Positions 8,615 to 17,883 are shown, numbered from the stretch's first letter. The stretch: DNA of 64,000 bases from Roseburia sp. (GCA_017937095.1 JAGBEG010000018.1:1-64000); one strand, 5' to 3'. A program made the numbers and translations. Notes: a model not told the origin generated them from the sequence alone.

Positions 8615-10426
8615 TTAATCCTCGTCGAGCTTTAACACGCTCATAAACGCCTCCTGCGGAATCTCTACGTTGCCGACCTGACGCATCCGCTTCTTTCCTT
8701 CCTTCTGCTTCTCCAAAAGCTTTCTCTTTCTGGAAATATCGCCTCCATAGCACTTCGCGAGCACGTCCTTGCGCATCGCTTTTACCGTCTCGCGCGCAAT
8801 GACCTTGCCGCCGACCGCCGCCTGAATCGGAATCTCAAACAGATGTCTTGGGATTTCCTCCTTCAGCTTCTCACACATCTTTCTGCCGCGCTCATAAGCG
8901 CTGTCCTTGAACACGATAAAGGAAAGCGCATCGACCTGTTCGCGGTTGATTAAAATATCGAGCTTCACAAGCTCGGAGCGCTCATACCCCTTCAACTCAT
9001 AGTCAAACGACGCGTAGCCTCTCGACCGCGATTTTAACGCATCAAAGAAATCGTAGATAATCTCGTTGAGCGGCAAATCGTATTTGATGAGTGCGCGCGT
9101 CTCCTCGAGATATTCCATGCTGATATAGACGCCGCGGCGCTCCTGACAGAGCGTCATGATCGCGCCGACATAATCGCTCGTCACCATGATTTCCGCCGAT
9201 ACGACCGGCTCCTCCATGTATTCGATTTCCGACGGATCGGGCAGATTCGACGGGTTCGTCAGTTCGATCACTTCGCCGTTCGTCTTGTGCACCTTATAGA
9301 TAACACCCGGCGCCGTCGTCACGAGATCGAGGTTAAATTCGCGCTCCAAGCGCTCCTGTATGATTTCCAGATGCAAAAGCCCAAGGAAGCCGCAGCGGAA
9401 ACCAAAGCCCAGCGCAAGGGAAGTCTCCGGCTCATACTGCAAGGAAGCGTCGTTGATCTGAAGCTTCTCCAGAGCATCCCTAAGGTCGGGGTATTTCGCG
9501 CTGTCCACCGGATACATACCGCAGTAGACCATCGGATTGACCTTCTTATAGCCCGGCAACGGCTCGTCACAAGGGCGCGCCGCATTTGTCACGGTGTCAC
9601 CCACACGGGTATCCCTGACGTTCTTGATACTCGCACAGATATAGCCTACCATGCCTGCCGAAAGCTCGTCGCACGGAATGAACTGCCCCGCACCGAAATA
9701 TCCGATTTCCGTGACCTCCGACTGCGCGCCTGTCGCCATCATCCGAATCGGGTCGCCGACCTTCACCGTGCCCTCCTTGATGCGGCAGAATACGATCACG
9801 CCCTTATAGGAATCGTAGAGTGCGTCAAAAATCAGCGCTTTCAACGGCGCTGCCGGATCACCCGACGGCGCAGGAATCTTCTCCACGATCTGCTCTAAGA
9901 CCTGATCGATGTTCAGCCCGGTCTTTGCCGAAATGCGCGGTGCGTCCGCCGCCTCGATGCCGATCACGTCCTCGATTTCCTTTACGACCTCATCCGGCTG
10001 CGCGCTCGGCAGGTCGATCTTGTTGATGACCGGCATGACGTCCAGATCATGATCGAGCGCCAGATACACGTTCGCCAGCGTCTGCGCCTCCACGCCCTGC
10101 GCCGCATCCACGACGAGAATCGCGCCGTCGCAGGCTGCAAGGCTTCTGGACACCTCATAATTAAAGTCGACATGCCCCGGTGTGTCGATGAGGTTGAAAA
10201 TATACTCCTCCCCATCCTTCGCCTTATAAATAATGCGGACTGCCTGCGACTTGATCGTGATGCCGCGCTCCCGTTCCAGATCCATGTTGTCGAGAACCTG
10301 CGCCTGCATCTCTCTGCTGGTCAATGTTCCCGTGCTCTCTATGATACGATCGGCAAGCGTTGATTTGCCGTGATCGATATGTGCGATGATACAAAAATTT
10401 CTGATTTTACTCTGATCGATTGCCAT
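8615..10426 (-). CDS. lepA: Elongation factor 4 (back-translocating GTPase)
   Basis: Ribosome-associated GTPase that back-translocates or remodels stalled ribosomes. The start ATG at 10426 follows GGAGG by about nine bases and gives [23 protein letters not shown]; the longer frame to 10453 is not needed. The G1 box AHIDHGKST, the switch region [17 protein letters not shown], and NKIDLPSA are all present. The C-terminal LepA-specific domain includes RVDALSF-like and [16 protein letters not shown] segments and ends in [11 protein letters not shown]. At 603 aa it matches the family length. A good sigma-A-type promoter precedes it. Confidence 0.97.
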   Translation of the reverse strand: MAIDQSKIRNFCIIAHIDHGKSTLADRIIESTGTLTSREMQAQVLDNMDLERERGITIKSQAVRIIYKAKDGEEYIFNLIDTPGHVDFNYEVSRSLAACDGAILVVDAAQGVEAQTLANVYLALDHDLDVMPVINKIDLPSAQPDEVVKEIEDVIGIEAADAPRISAKTGLNIDQVLEQIVEKIPAPSGDPAAPLKALIFDALYDSYKGVIVFCRIKEGTVKVGDPIRMMATGAQSEVTEIGYFGAGQFIPCDELSAGMVGYICASIKNVRDTRVGDTVTNAARPCDEPLPGYKKVNPMVYCGMYPVDSAKYPDLRDALEKLQINDASLQYEPETSLALGFGFRCGFLGLLHLEIIQERLEREFNLDLVTTAPGVIYKVHKTNGEVIELTNPSNLPDPSEIEYMEEPVVSAEIMVTSDYVGAIMTLCQERRGVYISMEYLEETRALIKYDLPLNEIIYDFFDALKSRSRGYASFDYELKGYERSELVKLDILINREQVDALSFIVFKDSAYERGRKMCEKLKEEIPRHLFEIPIQAAVGGKVIARETVKAMRKDVLAKCYGGDISRKRKLLEKQKEGKKRMRQVGNVEIPQEAFMSVLKLDED

Positions 10427-10455
10427 TGCTTTTTCCTCCCTGTCCACATTCATCC

Positions 10456-10485
10456 ATTATAAATGACGATGGCAATAACCGTCAA
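10456..10485 (-). promoter_or_regulatory. Promoter of lepA
   Basis: On the minus strand TTGACG (10480-10485), 18 bases, then TATAAT (10456-10461), about 30 bases upstream of the lepA start codon. Confidence 0.7.
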
Positions 10486-10577
10486 GATAATCGCTATTTT
10501 CGTAACGTTCCCAAACATAGACAAAAATTTCACAATATACTACTGGACATTTTACGAAAATATGATATGATAATTTC

Positions 10578-10682
10578 GTCGATGAAAATCGGCGTTGGGT
10601 TGATCAATAAACCGAGAAAACCCCCTTCTTAATGGAAGAACCCCTGCTATGGCGGCTGCAAACGCCACAGCAGGGGTTTTTC
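10578..10682 (+). ncRNA. Candidate small RNA between cysK and lepA
   Basis: On the plus strand TGGACA (10544-10549), 16 bases, TATGAT (10566-10571) would start a transcript near 10578. It would end at the strong hairpin 10639-10678 followed by TTTTT. No convincing reading frame lies between. The region is otherwise a 289-bp gap between two minus-strand genes. A bidirectional terminator without any RNA gene is the simpler alternative. Confidence 0.25.
10639..10681 (+). terminator. Strong hairpin with plus-strand T-run
   Basis: AACCCCTGCT and TGGCG pair with CGCCA and AGCAGGGGTT around an eight-base loop, a stem of about 15 bp. The T5 run is on the plus-strand side, although the gene that ends nearest (cysK, stop at 10716) is on the minus strand. 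It may serve cysK as well, since stems of this strength can act in both directions. Confidence 0.6.
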
Positions 10683-10715
10683 ATTTTATATTTGATTCTT
10701 CTTCCTATTCTTCAC

Positions 10716-11648
10716 TTAATCCGTAAATAACGGCGTCGAGTAGTAGCGGTCTCCGCTGTCCGGAAGGAGTGCAACAATCGTCTTTCCCTCATGTTCCCTG
10801 CACTTCGCCCAGTCGATCGCCGCTTTTAACGCCGCTCCCGATGAAATCCCGACGAGAAGTCCTTCCTCGCGCGCGATTGCCTTAGCATATTCATATGCCT
10901 CGTCATCCTCCACCGTCACGATTTCATCGTAAATTCCGGTATCAAGCGCCTTCGGGACAAATCCTGCACCGATTCCCTGAATCGCATGCGCACCGGACAC
11001 TCCCTTTGACAAAAACGGCGAGCCCGCCGGCTCCATCGCAATTACATATGTATTCGGGTTCATCTCCTTTAAATACCTGCCAACGCCAGTGATCGTACCG
11101 CCCGTGCCGACTCCGGCAACGAAGGCATCGACCTTTCCGTCGGCATCCTCCCAGATCTCCGGTCCCGTCGTCTTATAGTGTGCCGCCGGATTCGCAGGAT
11201 TTACAAACTGCCCGGCGATAAAGCTCCCGGGAATCTCCTCTGACAGACGCTCCGCCTCCGCGATTGCCCCTGCCATTCCAAGCGCGCCGGGCGTTAAGAC
11301 AATTTCCGCGCCATATGCCTTTATGATATTCCTCCGCTCCACACTCATCGTCTCCGGGAGAACAATGATCACCCGGTAACCCTGCGGCACAGCGATTGCA
11401 GCAAGGCCGATTCCCGTATTCCCGGAAGTCGGCTCTATGATTGTCGCGCCTTCCTTTAAAACGCCCCTGCGTCTGGCGTCCTCGATCATTTCGAGCGCCA
11501 CGCGATCCTTCGCGCTTCCCGCCGGATTCAAATATTCCAGCTTCACAAGAAGTCTCGCCGCCAGTGCGTACTTCTGTTCCAGATGCGTCAGCTCCACGAG
11601 CGGCGTGCGTCCGATAAGTTCCTGTACTCCCTGATAAATTTTAGCCAT
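10716..11648 (-). CDS. cysK: Cysteine synthase A (O-acetylserine sulfhydrylase)
   Basis: PLP enzyme (310 aa) that makes cysteine from O-acetylserine and sulfide. I start it at ATG 11648, with AAAGAGG upstream; the longer frame reads back through the regulator gene. The PLP lysine is K47 in NPAGSAKDR, the substrate loop is PTSGNTGIGLA, and the phosphate-binding loop is GTGGTITG. The C-terminal SGDRYYST is typical of CysK. It lies 17 bases behind an Rrf2 regulator gene, an arrangement like cymR-controlled cysteine genes. It offers a direct sulfide-to-cysteine route separate from the homocysteine route at 39-43 kb. Confidence 0.95.
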   Translation of the reverse strand: MAKIYQGVQELIGRTPLVELTHLEQKYALAARLLVKLEYLNPAGSAKDRVALEMIEDARRRGVLKEGATIIEPTSGNTGIGLAAIAVPQGYRVIIVLPETMSVERRNIIKAYGAEIVLTPGALGMAGAIAEAERLSEEIPGSFIAGQFVNPANPAAHYKTTGPEIWEDADGKVDAFVAGVGTGGTITGVGRYLKEMNPNTYVIAMEPAGSPFLSKGVSGAHAIQGIGAGFVPKALDTGIYDEIVTVEDDEAYEYAKAIAREEGLLVGISSGAALKAAIDWAKCREHEGKTIVALLPDSGDRYYSTPLFTD

Positions 11649-11665
11649 AATAAACGCCTCTTTTC

Positions 11666-12094
11666 CTACTGCTCCAGCTTCTTTGCTTTCTGTATCTCGA
11701 CCAGATCGGCGAGTGTCATTTGATCCACCACACCGCTGATCGCCTGATTGAGTCTTTTCCAGACCTCCACAGTCGCGCACTGTTCTTCTCTCTCACAGAC
11801 GACTGCATCCTCCTCCACGCACGCCACGGGAGCAAGGCTTCCCTCGGTCAGGCGCAGAATCATGCCAACGGTATATTCCTCCGGCTTTTTCTTAAGCGTA
11901 TAACCGCCCTGCGGTCCTCTCGTACTGCGCACATAACCCGCCTTATTCAATATGGAAATAATCTGTTCCAGGTACTTATCCGAAATGTCCTGCCGCGCTG
12001 CAATGTCCTTGATTCTGACGACATGACCTTCTTCATTCATAGCAAGATCCAGCATCAGCCGCAGTGCATATCTTCCTTTTGTAGAAATCTTCAT
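11666..12094 (-). CDS. Rrf2-family transcriptional regulator (CymR/IscR-like)
   Basis: DNA-binding regulator (142 aa) with an N-terminal winged helix (MKISTKGRYALRLML, recognition around residues 28-48) and a dimerisation helix. Three cysteines, C92, C100 and C106, have the spacing C-x7-C-x5-C in the position where IscR holds its [2Fe-2S] cluster. Start ATG 12094 follows GGAATGGAG. It is probably co-transcribed with cysK and could act as CymR (cysteine status) or as an Fe-S sensor. The second Rrf2 protein at 20051 has the same cysteine spacing. Confidence 0.88.
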   Translation of the reverse strand: MKISTKGRYALRLMLDLAMNEEGHVVRIKDIAARQDISDKYLEQIISILNKAGYVRSTRGPQGGYTLKKKPEEYTVGMILRLTEGSLAPVACVEEDAVVCEREEQCATVEVWKRLNQAISGVVDQMTLADLVEIQKAKKLEQ

Positions 12095-12107
12095 AATAAT
12101 CTCCATT

Positions 12108-12235
12108 CCGGAGCGCAAGCGACGGGGCGACGAGAAATTCGCGAAGGCGATTTCCCGTCTGCCATCAGAGCTATTTGTGGCGCTCCGGCACAAATAGCCG
12201 TGTGAAAAATAAGCTATCGAGCTTATTTTTCACAC
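12108..12235. repeat. Nested inverted-repeat element in the 5' region of the Rrf2 gene
   Basis: Three perfect inverted repeats are packed together: CCGGAGCGC (12108-12116) with GCGCTCCGG (12180-12188); GCTATTTGTG (12170-12179) with CACAAATAGC (12189-12198); and GTGTGAAAAATAAGCT (12200-12215) with its complement (12220-12235) around a four-base loop. An imperfect hairpin with GAGAAAT and ATTTCCC arms lies inside the first pair. This may be a mobile repeat of the MITE or REP kind, or a folded leader of the regulator mRNA. Confidence 0.65.
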
Positions 12236-12350
12236 TACGACGCCTTCCCGCTTTTTGGAAAAGTATAGCATATAATTCATATCTTTACAATCTGATATTC
12301 TTAACGTCCGCTTTCGTTGCTTAACATCCGCTTTTACTTCTTCAAACAAA

Positions 12351-12428
12351 AAAACGGCTCTGATTTCCGAAAAGGATGCCGCTGTCTCCGAAAAAATTAC
12401 TGCTATCTCTGCAAGTGTAATTTTATAG
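12351..12428 (+). pseudogene. Relic of a PD-(D/E)XK transposase-family gene 3' end
   Basis: Read in frame from 12351, the sequence gives KTALISEKDAAVSEK followed by ITAISASVIL and a TAG at 12426. This closely matches KTALLSEKDAAISEK near the C-terminus of the intact gene whose start is only 210 bases downstream, at both protein and DNA level. No start or catalytic region remains. It is the leftover of a second copy, pointing to tandem duplication or local rearrangement. Confidence 0.75.
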
Positions 12429-12639
12429 AAATTTTATTTGTTTCCATGATAAACCTATGCTATTATCATACTATATTTTCTGCTTCTCTTGCAGAGTATA
12501 AATTTCGGTATTTCAACATTCTATCCGGCTTATCTTCCGGCAATTCGCCGATTTATTCCGGTACTATTTACTTCAAGGAGGAAATTCTCTGCCCCACAAA
12601 TGCAGTTCATTTTCCTTCGGAAAACAAGGAGGATTCTCT

Positions 12640-13722
12640 ATGCCTGAAAACTCGTCTATATTACCCAAAGCCCCTTTTGACGCGCCGGAAGTCGTGCAGC
12701 GTCTGTTGGAGTTCCCTGAAGCCTATTCCGTCTTTTCGTCACTTCCCCCGGACAACCGGAAGGAATTTCTCGATTTCTGCTGCGGGCACACCGGCGTCTA
12801 TCTCTGCTATGATACCTTTTTCAAAAAGATATTCGATCCCTTCGTCCATCCAAAACGGCTGGAAAAGTTCATCTCCGCTCTTCTTGGACAGCCTGTCACT
12901 ATCATTGAAATCATTCCGAACGAAGGCTTCCGCCTCTCTGACCGCGGTTCCTTTGTCGTCGTAGACATTGTAGTCCGTCTCTCCGATTCCTCGATCCTTA
13001 ACATTGAAATGCAGAAAAACGGCTACGACTTCTCCGGGAAACGCTTTGACTGCTACAGTGCCGACTTAATCATGCGGGAATATAACCGTCTCCGCGAACT
13101 GCACGGCAAAAAATTCACCTACCAGAAAATGCCGCCCGTCCTTTCCATCGCGCTGATGGAATCAAGCCCCGGAAATTTCCACAAATTTCCCTCTGTCTAT
13201 GTGCATCGTCTGTCCATGAAATCTGACACCGGAATCCGTCTTGAAAACCTCACGAAACAGGTCTATGTAGCGCTTGACATTTTCCATGCATTCATGCAAA
13301 ATAAACCCATAGAAACACCGTTGGAGGCATGGCTGATGCTGCTCACCACGCGTGATCTTGGCCGCATTGAAGAACTGATTTGCAAGTTCCCGGACTTTTC
13401 CGATATCTATCTGGAAATCTTTGAGCTTCGCACCAGACCGGAGGAGCTGATTCATATGTATTCAAACGTATTTTTAGAAGCTGACCGTAATACGGAGCGC
13501 TTTATGGTGGATGAACTGAAGAAAGAGGTGGAGCAGAAAACGGCTCTCCTTTCCGAAAAGGATGCTGCTATCTCCGAAAAAGATGCTTTGCTTTCCAAAA
13601 AGGATGCTACCATTTTCGAAAAAGATGTTGCTATCTCCGAAAAAGATACTCTCCTTTCCAAAAAGGATGCTCTTATCGCCGAATTACAGAAAAAGCTTGC
13701 AGAGGCTAATCAGTCCTCATGA
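12640..13722 (+). CDS. PD-(D/E)XK nuclease/transposase-family protein
   Basis: Protein of 360 aa of the Rpn/PF12784 type. The nuclease core is visible as GSFVVVDIVV followed by ILNIEMQKNG, that is D...ExQ, near residues 100-130. After the FSGKRFDCYSADLI segment typical of the family comes a helical middle part. The last 60 residues are a heptad repeat (SEKDAAI, SEKDALL, SKKDATI and so on, about seven units), probably a coiled coil. Start ATG 12640 follows AAGGAGG. Rpn-family proteins promote recombination or nick DNA, but no cargo or terminal repeats are seen. The gene is one of the few on the plus strand in this half of the window. Confidence 0.85.
   Translation: MPENSSILPKAPFDAPEVVQRLLEFPEAYSVFSSLPPDNRKEFLDFCCGHTGVYLCYDTFFKKIFDPFVHPKRLEKFISALLGQPVTIIEIIPNEGFRLSDRGSFVVVDIVVRLSDSSILNIEMQKNGYDFSGKRFDCYSADLIMREYNRLRELHGKKFTYQKMPPVLSIALMESSPGNFHKFPSVYVHRLSMKSDTGIRLENLTKQVYVALDIFHAFMQNKPIETPLEAWLMLLTTRDLGRIEELICKFPDFSDIYLEIFELRTRPEELIHMYSNVFLEADRNTERFMVDELKKEVEQKTALLSEKDAAISEKDALLSKKDATIFEKDVAISEKDTLLSKKDALIAELQKKLAEANQSS
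13547..13692 (+). repeat. 21-bp coding repeat (EKDxxxS heptads)
   Basis: About seven units based on TCCGAAAAAGATGCT encode the heptads at the end of the transposase-family protein. Units alternate between TCCGAAAAGGAT, TCCGAAAAAGAT and TCCAAAAAGGAT. A 21-bp unit keeps the frame, so copy-number change would lengthen or shorten the coiled coil. Confidence 0.8.
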
Positions 13723-13892
13723 TGATATTGTTGTTATTTTGATGTTGTTTTTCTCTTTATATGGTATTCCCGTATAAAATTGCAAGTCTCCCCTGCACTT
13801 TTACCCCTGAACTCTTGCCCATGAATCCTGCGATCTTCCGAGGGAAACAGATCATTCTGGGGTATGATGCGACGGATTTTTGTGGGAAGCGC

Positions 13893-14849
13893 TTATCTAC
13901 ACGTTCCAGTACCCCCCCCCTCATTACATTCGTCGTTTATCATGTATTTTACTGCTTCCTGATCCCTGCACTCCTCATAATTCTGAAAATCATTTGTAGT
14001 CGTATCTCTCGCCCACAACACCCCTCTTCTCACAACGCGTGCGGGACTTCCTGCGATAATTGTATTGGTTTCGGTAAACTGCTTTGAAGTAACGCTCTTT
14101 GCCCCGACAACCGTATTATCCGGAAGCTGCGCGCCGCCGAGCAGCATACACTGCCGCCCCAGCCACACATGATTGCCGACAATAATGTTCTTTCCCGCAT
14201 TAAGTCGTTTTCCCGTGTTCGCGTCAAAAATGAGATGTCCGTCGTGCTGAAAAAGAACTACGCCTCTGGAAACCATGACATCTCTGCCGATTATCACATG
14301 CCCGCGCGTTCCAATCTCAATCTCACAGTTTCGGAAGGTGCAGTCATCCCCTACTCTGATATATCCCCGATTTCCATATAATATAAAAAGCAGTTGTCTT
14401 GTTACATACTTAACACTTCCGATTCTGATCGTATTCTGTTTTGTGAAAATTCTTTCTCCCCTCGCAGTTCTCCTCACAATAATCCCCGCCGGAAGCTTTC
14501 GTGCAAGCAGAATCTTATTCTGATACAGATCCATATACTCCCGGGCATGCATAGCTTGCAGATACCCCGTATCAATGTCACATCCCAGCCAGTTCCCCGC
14601 ATAGTCGAAAGGAATGTTTTGCTCTGCGAGCGCCGCCGCCATTCTCTCAACATATGCGTAATCCCCTTTCAGCAGCACATAAGTATCTGCCGCAATTTCA
14701 TCCGGGCTTGTAATGCTGACGATCCGGCTGACGGGGATCTGATTTTCCTGCAGCCACCTCACCCCTGTTTCCGTTTCCCTTCTGTCCACTCCTGTTTCCG
14801 CCAAGAGATAAATTGTTCCCTCCGAAATTTTTTCCGTGTCCGCTGTCAT
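13893..14849 (-). CDS. Hexapeptide-repeat (left-handed beta-helix) acyltransferase
   Basis: Likely O-acetyltransferase (318 aa) acting on a surface glycan or its precursor. Residues about 165-285 carry imperfect hexapeptide repeats (IRVGDD, CEIEIG, HVIIGR, KNIIVGNHVWLGRQ, NTVVGAKSV) ending in IIAGSPARVVRR, the usual end of LacA/CysE/WbbJ-type folds. His of QHDGHLI may be catalytic. The N-terminal 150 residues have no clear assignment. The start follows AAGGGAG. A run of nine G residues encodes the GGG close to the C-terminus. It is probably transcribed with the glycosyltransferases upstream, 94 bases away. Confidence 0.8.
   Translation of the reverse strand: MTADTEKISEGTIYLLAETGVDRRETETGVRWLQENQIPVSRIVSITSPDEIAADTYVLLKGDYAYVERMAAALAEQNIPFDYAGNWLGCDIDTGYLQAMHAREYMDLYQNKILLARKLPAGIIVRRTARGERIFTKQNTIRIGSVKYVTRQLLFILYGNRGYIRVGDDCTFRNCEIEIGTRGHVIIGRDVMVSRGVVLFQHDGHLIFDANTGKRLNAGKNIIVGNHVWLGRQCMLLGGAQLPDNTVVGAKSVTSKQFTETNTIIAGSPARVVRRGVLWARDTTTNDFQNYEECRDQEAVKYMINDECNEGGGTGTCR
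13912..13920 (-). repeat. G9 homopolymer in the acyltransferase gene
   Basis: Nine consecutive G on the coding (minus) strand, encoding GGG nine residues before the stop. Slipped-strand change of this tract would alter only the last few residues or extend the frame. Confidence 0.85.
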
Positions 14850-14943
14850 TTTTCTCCCTTCTGTGCCGTATGTCCTTTTCCCCGTTCCGTGTCCGCCGTC
14901 AGTTATCTCCGTTCTATTTTCCGGTATTCACCGTATACTTCCG

Positions 14944-17883
14944 TCACTTATTATTTACATTTATAGTCTTTCTCAATGCCCGCGGAATCGCAGTGACCGC
15001 AAGACCTAGTTTATAGGATTTCGATTTCCGCACTTCCTCCAGACAATACGCGGCATAGCCTAACTGCTTGTTTTGTGCGCGCAGTCTGCCGCACTCCTCA
15101 CGCAGACTTTTTAAATTCTTTATCTGCTTTTTCCACTCTTCCTGCTTTTTGATCTCCCTGTTTTCATGCGAGAGCGCCGTTTTCACGATCTGCCTGTTGA
15201 ACGGGAATGTACAAATATATCGATACTCTTCGTACATTTGCTCATTGTAAAAATACGACTTTTCAAACTGCCCGAATCCATATGACTCAAAATCGTTCTC
15301 CCGCAGCCGTTCATAACGCGCTTCGATCTCCGCCATGCTGCAGAACCGGTATTCCCGCAGCATCAATGCCAGTGCAAAATTATCAAAATCCCTCTTGTAG
15401 AGCGGCAGAATCTTTTTCTCACACAGATGCATCCGAAGTTTTGTCAGCGAATGATACAACAGTTCCCAGCTTACCAGACCGCTTTCTATTACTTCCTGCC
15501 AGATGTCCAGATGTCCTGCAATTTCGTCGCTGAATGTAATGCGCTCTGCCGCCACCAGAGAACCGTAAATGAACCTAAGGTCTGTATATCCCGTAACCAT
15601 CTCATCGAACCGAATACCGTTCTCCCTAAGGAACTCCCTGCGATAAAGCTTATCATCCATGCGGTAGGTAAATGCGTTGAATCTGTCCTCCCTGATTCCG
15701 TCAAAGGAGAAGACGGACGCCGCCGGAAGCTTATAATAACGCTTTTCCCAGTCATTCAGTCGATATGTCCCGCTTAATTCATCCCAATAATTTATCTTGC
15801 AGATACCGACATCCGCCTGATTCTGCTTCATGCGCAGGTACTGATTTTTCAACCAATATGTCTCATATTCCGTACCGCAGTCCGCAATTACGACATACTC
15901 GCCGCGCGCCATATCAATCCCTTCGTTTACAAGCCAACCGAAGGTCTTTTTTGCAGTATATATGGAAATCCTTTTATCCTTTCCCATATATTCCGCCAGA
16001 ATCCGCCCCTTCGTTCCGTTGTCAAATACAAGGATTTCTATATTTCTCAGCGATTGCTTTAAGAGACTGTCAATACACTTCCGAAACGGCGCTTCGCGGT
16101 TGCAGACCGGAAGGATGACCGATACGACCGGCTTTTGCAGTCTTTCTGTCATTTCCCTGTACTCCGGCAAAAGCAGCCCTGTAATCGTCTTTCCGTCTTC
16201 CAGCATATTGTACTGCCCAAGAACCGCCTGAAACTGTGCGTCATTCTCCCCTCCTGCACGGTTCGCACGGTAAAGCGCCGTTGTCTGGCTTTCCTTTAAC
16301 ACATGCAGTTCCACATTCGGATAAGCCAGCACGGTCTTTGTACCGTTCTTCACACTCATGATCTTAAGCCACAGATCATCCGTCGTCGGGCAATATTTCA
16401 CCGCGCAGTCTTCATTTACCGCCTCCTCATGCAGCGAATGCGGCGGGTATAAAACACCTCCTACGCCCGTAGCAATGAGGTCATACCGCGGTTCCAACAG
16501 CGCATGTTCTATCTCCTGCTCCCAATCCGTATATTTCGCCACCCCGCCGTTCTCATCAAATCCTACCACATGCACCCGCATTGCCGATACTGCGCTGGGA
16601 TAGAGCAGATATGATCTGTACAACTGCTGAAAAACCCATGGCTCATAGACAATGTCATCGTCAACCGTAATTATAATATCTTCGGGATATTCCTTCAGCG
16701 TAAATAAGTATTTATTATGCGGCTTAAGATTCCTGCACCATCCAATGATAAGGCCATGCTCCCGCAGATCCAGAAGCTCTTTTGGAAGCTCCTTCTCCTT
16801 CCCGGGGATTTCCTCTTCCGTCAGCCATAGGATAATAAGGTCGGGTACCTCCGCCTGCGCAAGAACCGTCTCGATCACCCGGACGGCATACGGAAGTCTC
16901 GCGGGATAAGACGTCAGCGATGCAATGACCCTTCTGTCCTCCGCCATAAGAGCGTCCTTCCCGGCTCCCATGGCATTTAAAAGTCCTCTGTCCTGCGGCA
17001 GCAGCTCCTCAAATTCCGCAAACGGGTTTTCTTTCTCTGCGTCCTTTCCAAACGCCGCCTTCGCCTGTCTGTAACAGCCATACCACACGCGCGCCATAGG
17101 ACTTTGTGTCGATTTCCACGGTTTGTCCTTGGAAGAAAAATGCAGAATGACAGCGTCGCGGTATGCATCCTGCAAAAAGCGGTAATCCGTGCCAAATATC
17201 CGGTTTACATCCGCCATGGCATATTTCTCCCGCGCCCGCACCAGATTGGTATATAGAAGATTATAACGCAGCGGAAGCAGGCGCACCTTCCCCTCCAGAA
17301 CCTCATTGAACACATCCTGATCCATAAGTGTCCTGTCCGTCTGCCGCTGTTTTGCCTCCACGAGCACAGGGATAAGATTCTTCATTTTCTTTAAATCAAG
17401 AAGCATCACACCCGAATTGAAATAGGTTTCATTTTCCTGCACGTTCTTTCTCCCGGAATAAAGACAACCGCTGTCTCTCACCGCACCGATGTATGCGTCC
17501 CCAAGTTCCGTCTCATACAGCCCCGTAAGATCCCCTCTTACAATGACATCACCATCCAGATAAATCACCCGGTCGGTTTCCGGCAAAATATCCGGTATGT
17601 AAAATTTCAGAAGCGCGCTCGGCGTTGCCTGACAGAAACTCTCTCCATCGCTTTTGCCAAGTTCATTGACCTTTTCGCCGGAAACACAGTGCAGACATAT
17701 CTTAAAATCCTCTGTCTGCATATTTAAAAAAATGCCATATTTCTCCGGCGCATCCGTATTTGCAATGATATGAATCCGGCAGCAAACGCCGTCGCACTTA
17801 TTCTGCTTTATAGAAAATACCGTTATATAGGTTGGTATTCTGTAACTGTCATCACAAATGAGCACTATCTGCAGTTCTTTCAT
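14944..17883 (-). CDS. Three-module glycosyltransferase (GT8 + GT-A-like + GT2)
   Basis: Large cytoplasmic or membrane-associated glycosyltransferase (979 aa). Residues 1-280 are a GT8 domain with the DxD motif in YLDGDVIVRGDL, followed by NSGVMLLDL and the HFSSKDKPW metal and acceptor region. Residues about 310-560 form a second GT-A-like module with HNKYLF and TVDDDIVYEP. Residues about 585-800 are a GT2 domain (VSVILPVCNRE, then VIADCG). The last 50 residues look like a coiled coil. Start ATG 17883 follows AGGAGG. It lies 12 bases behind the GT4 gene. Three catalytic modules in one chain suggest stepwise assembly of a repeating surface polysaccharide. Confidence 0.85.
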   Translation of the reverse strand: MKELQIVLICDDSYRIPTYITVFSIKQNKCDGVCCRIHIIANTDAPEKYGIFLNMQTEDFKICLHCVSGEKVNELGKSDGESFCQATPSALLKFYIPDILPETDRVIYLDGDVIVRGDLTGLYETELGDAYIGAVRDSGCLYSGRKNVQENETYFNSGVMLLDLKKMKNLIPVLVEAKQRQTDRTLMDQDVFNEVLEGKVRLLPLRYNLLYTNLVRAREKYAMADVNRIFGTDYRFLQDAYRDAVILHFSSKDKPWKSTQSPMARVWYGCYRQAKAAFGKDAEKENPFAEFEELLPQDRGLLNAMGAGKDALMAEDRRVIASLTSYPARLPYAVRVIETVLAQAEVPDLIILWLTEEEIPGKEKELPKELLDLREHGLIIGWCRNLKPHNKYLFTLKEYPEDIIITVDDDIVYEPWVFQQLYRSYLLYPSAVSAMRVHVVGFDENGGVAKYTDWEQEIEHALLEPRYDLIATGVGGVLYPPHSLHEEAVNEDCAVKYCPTTDDLWLKIMSVKNGTKTVLAYPNVELHVLKESQTTALYRANRAGGENDAQFQAVLGQYNMLEDGKTITGLLLPEYREMTERLQKPVVSVILPVCNREAPFRKCIDSLLKQSLRNIEILVFDNGTKGRILAEYMGKDKRISIYTAKKTFGWLVNEGIDMARGEYVVIADCGTEYETYWLKNQYLRMKQNQADVGICKINYWDELSGTYRLNDWEKRYYKLPAASVFSFDGIREDRFNAFTYRMDDKLYRREFLRENGIRFDEMVTGYTDLRFIYGSLVAAERITFSDEIAGHLDIWQEVIESGLVSWELLYHSLTKLRMHLCEKKILPLYKRDFDNFALALMLREYRFCSMAEIEARYERLRENDFESYGFGQFEKSYFYNEQMYEEYRYICTFPFNRQIVKTALSHENREIKKQEEWKKQIKNLKSLREECGRLRAQNKQLGYAAYCLEEVRKSKSYKLGLAVTAIPRALRKTINVNNK

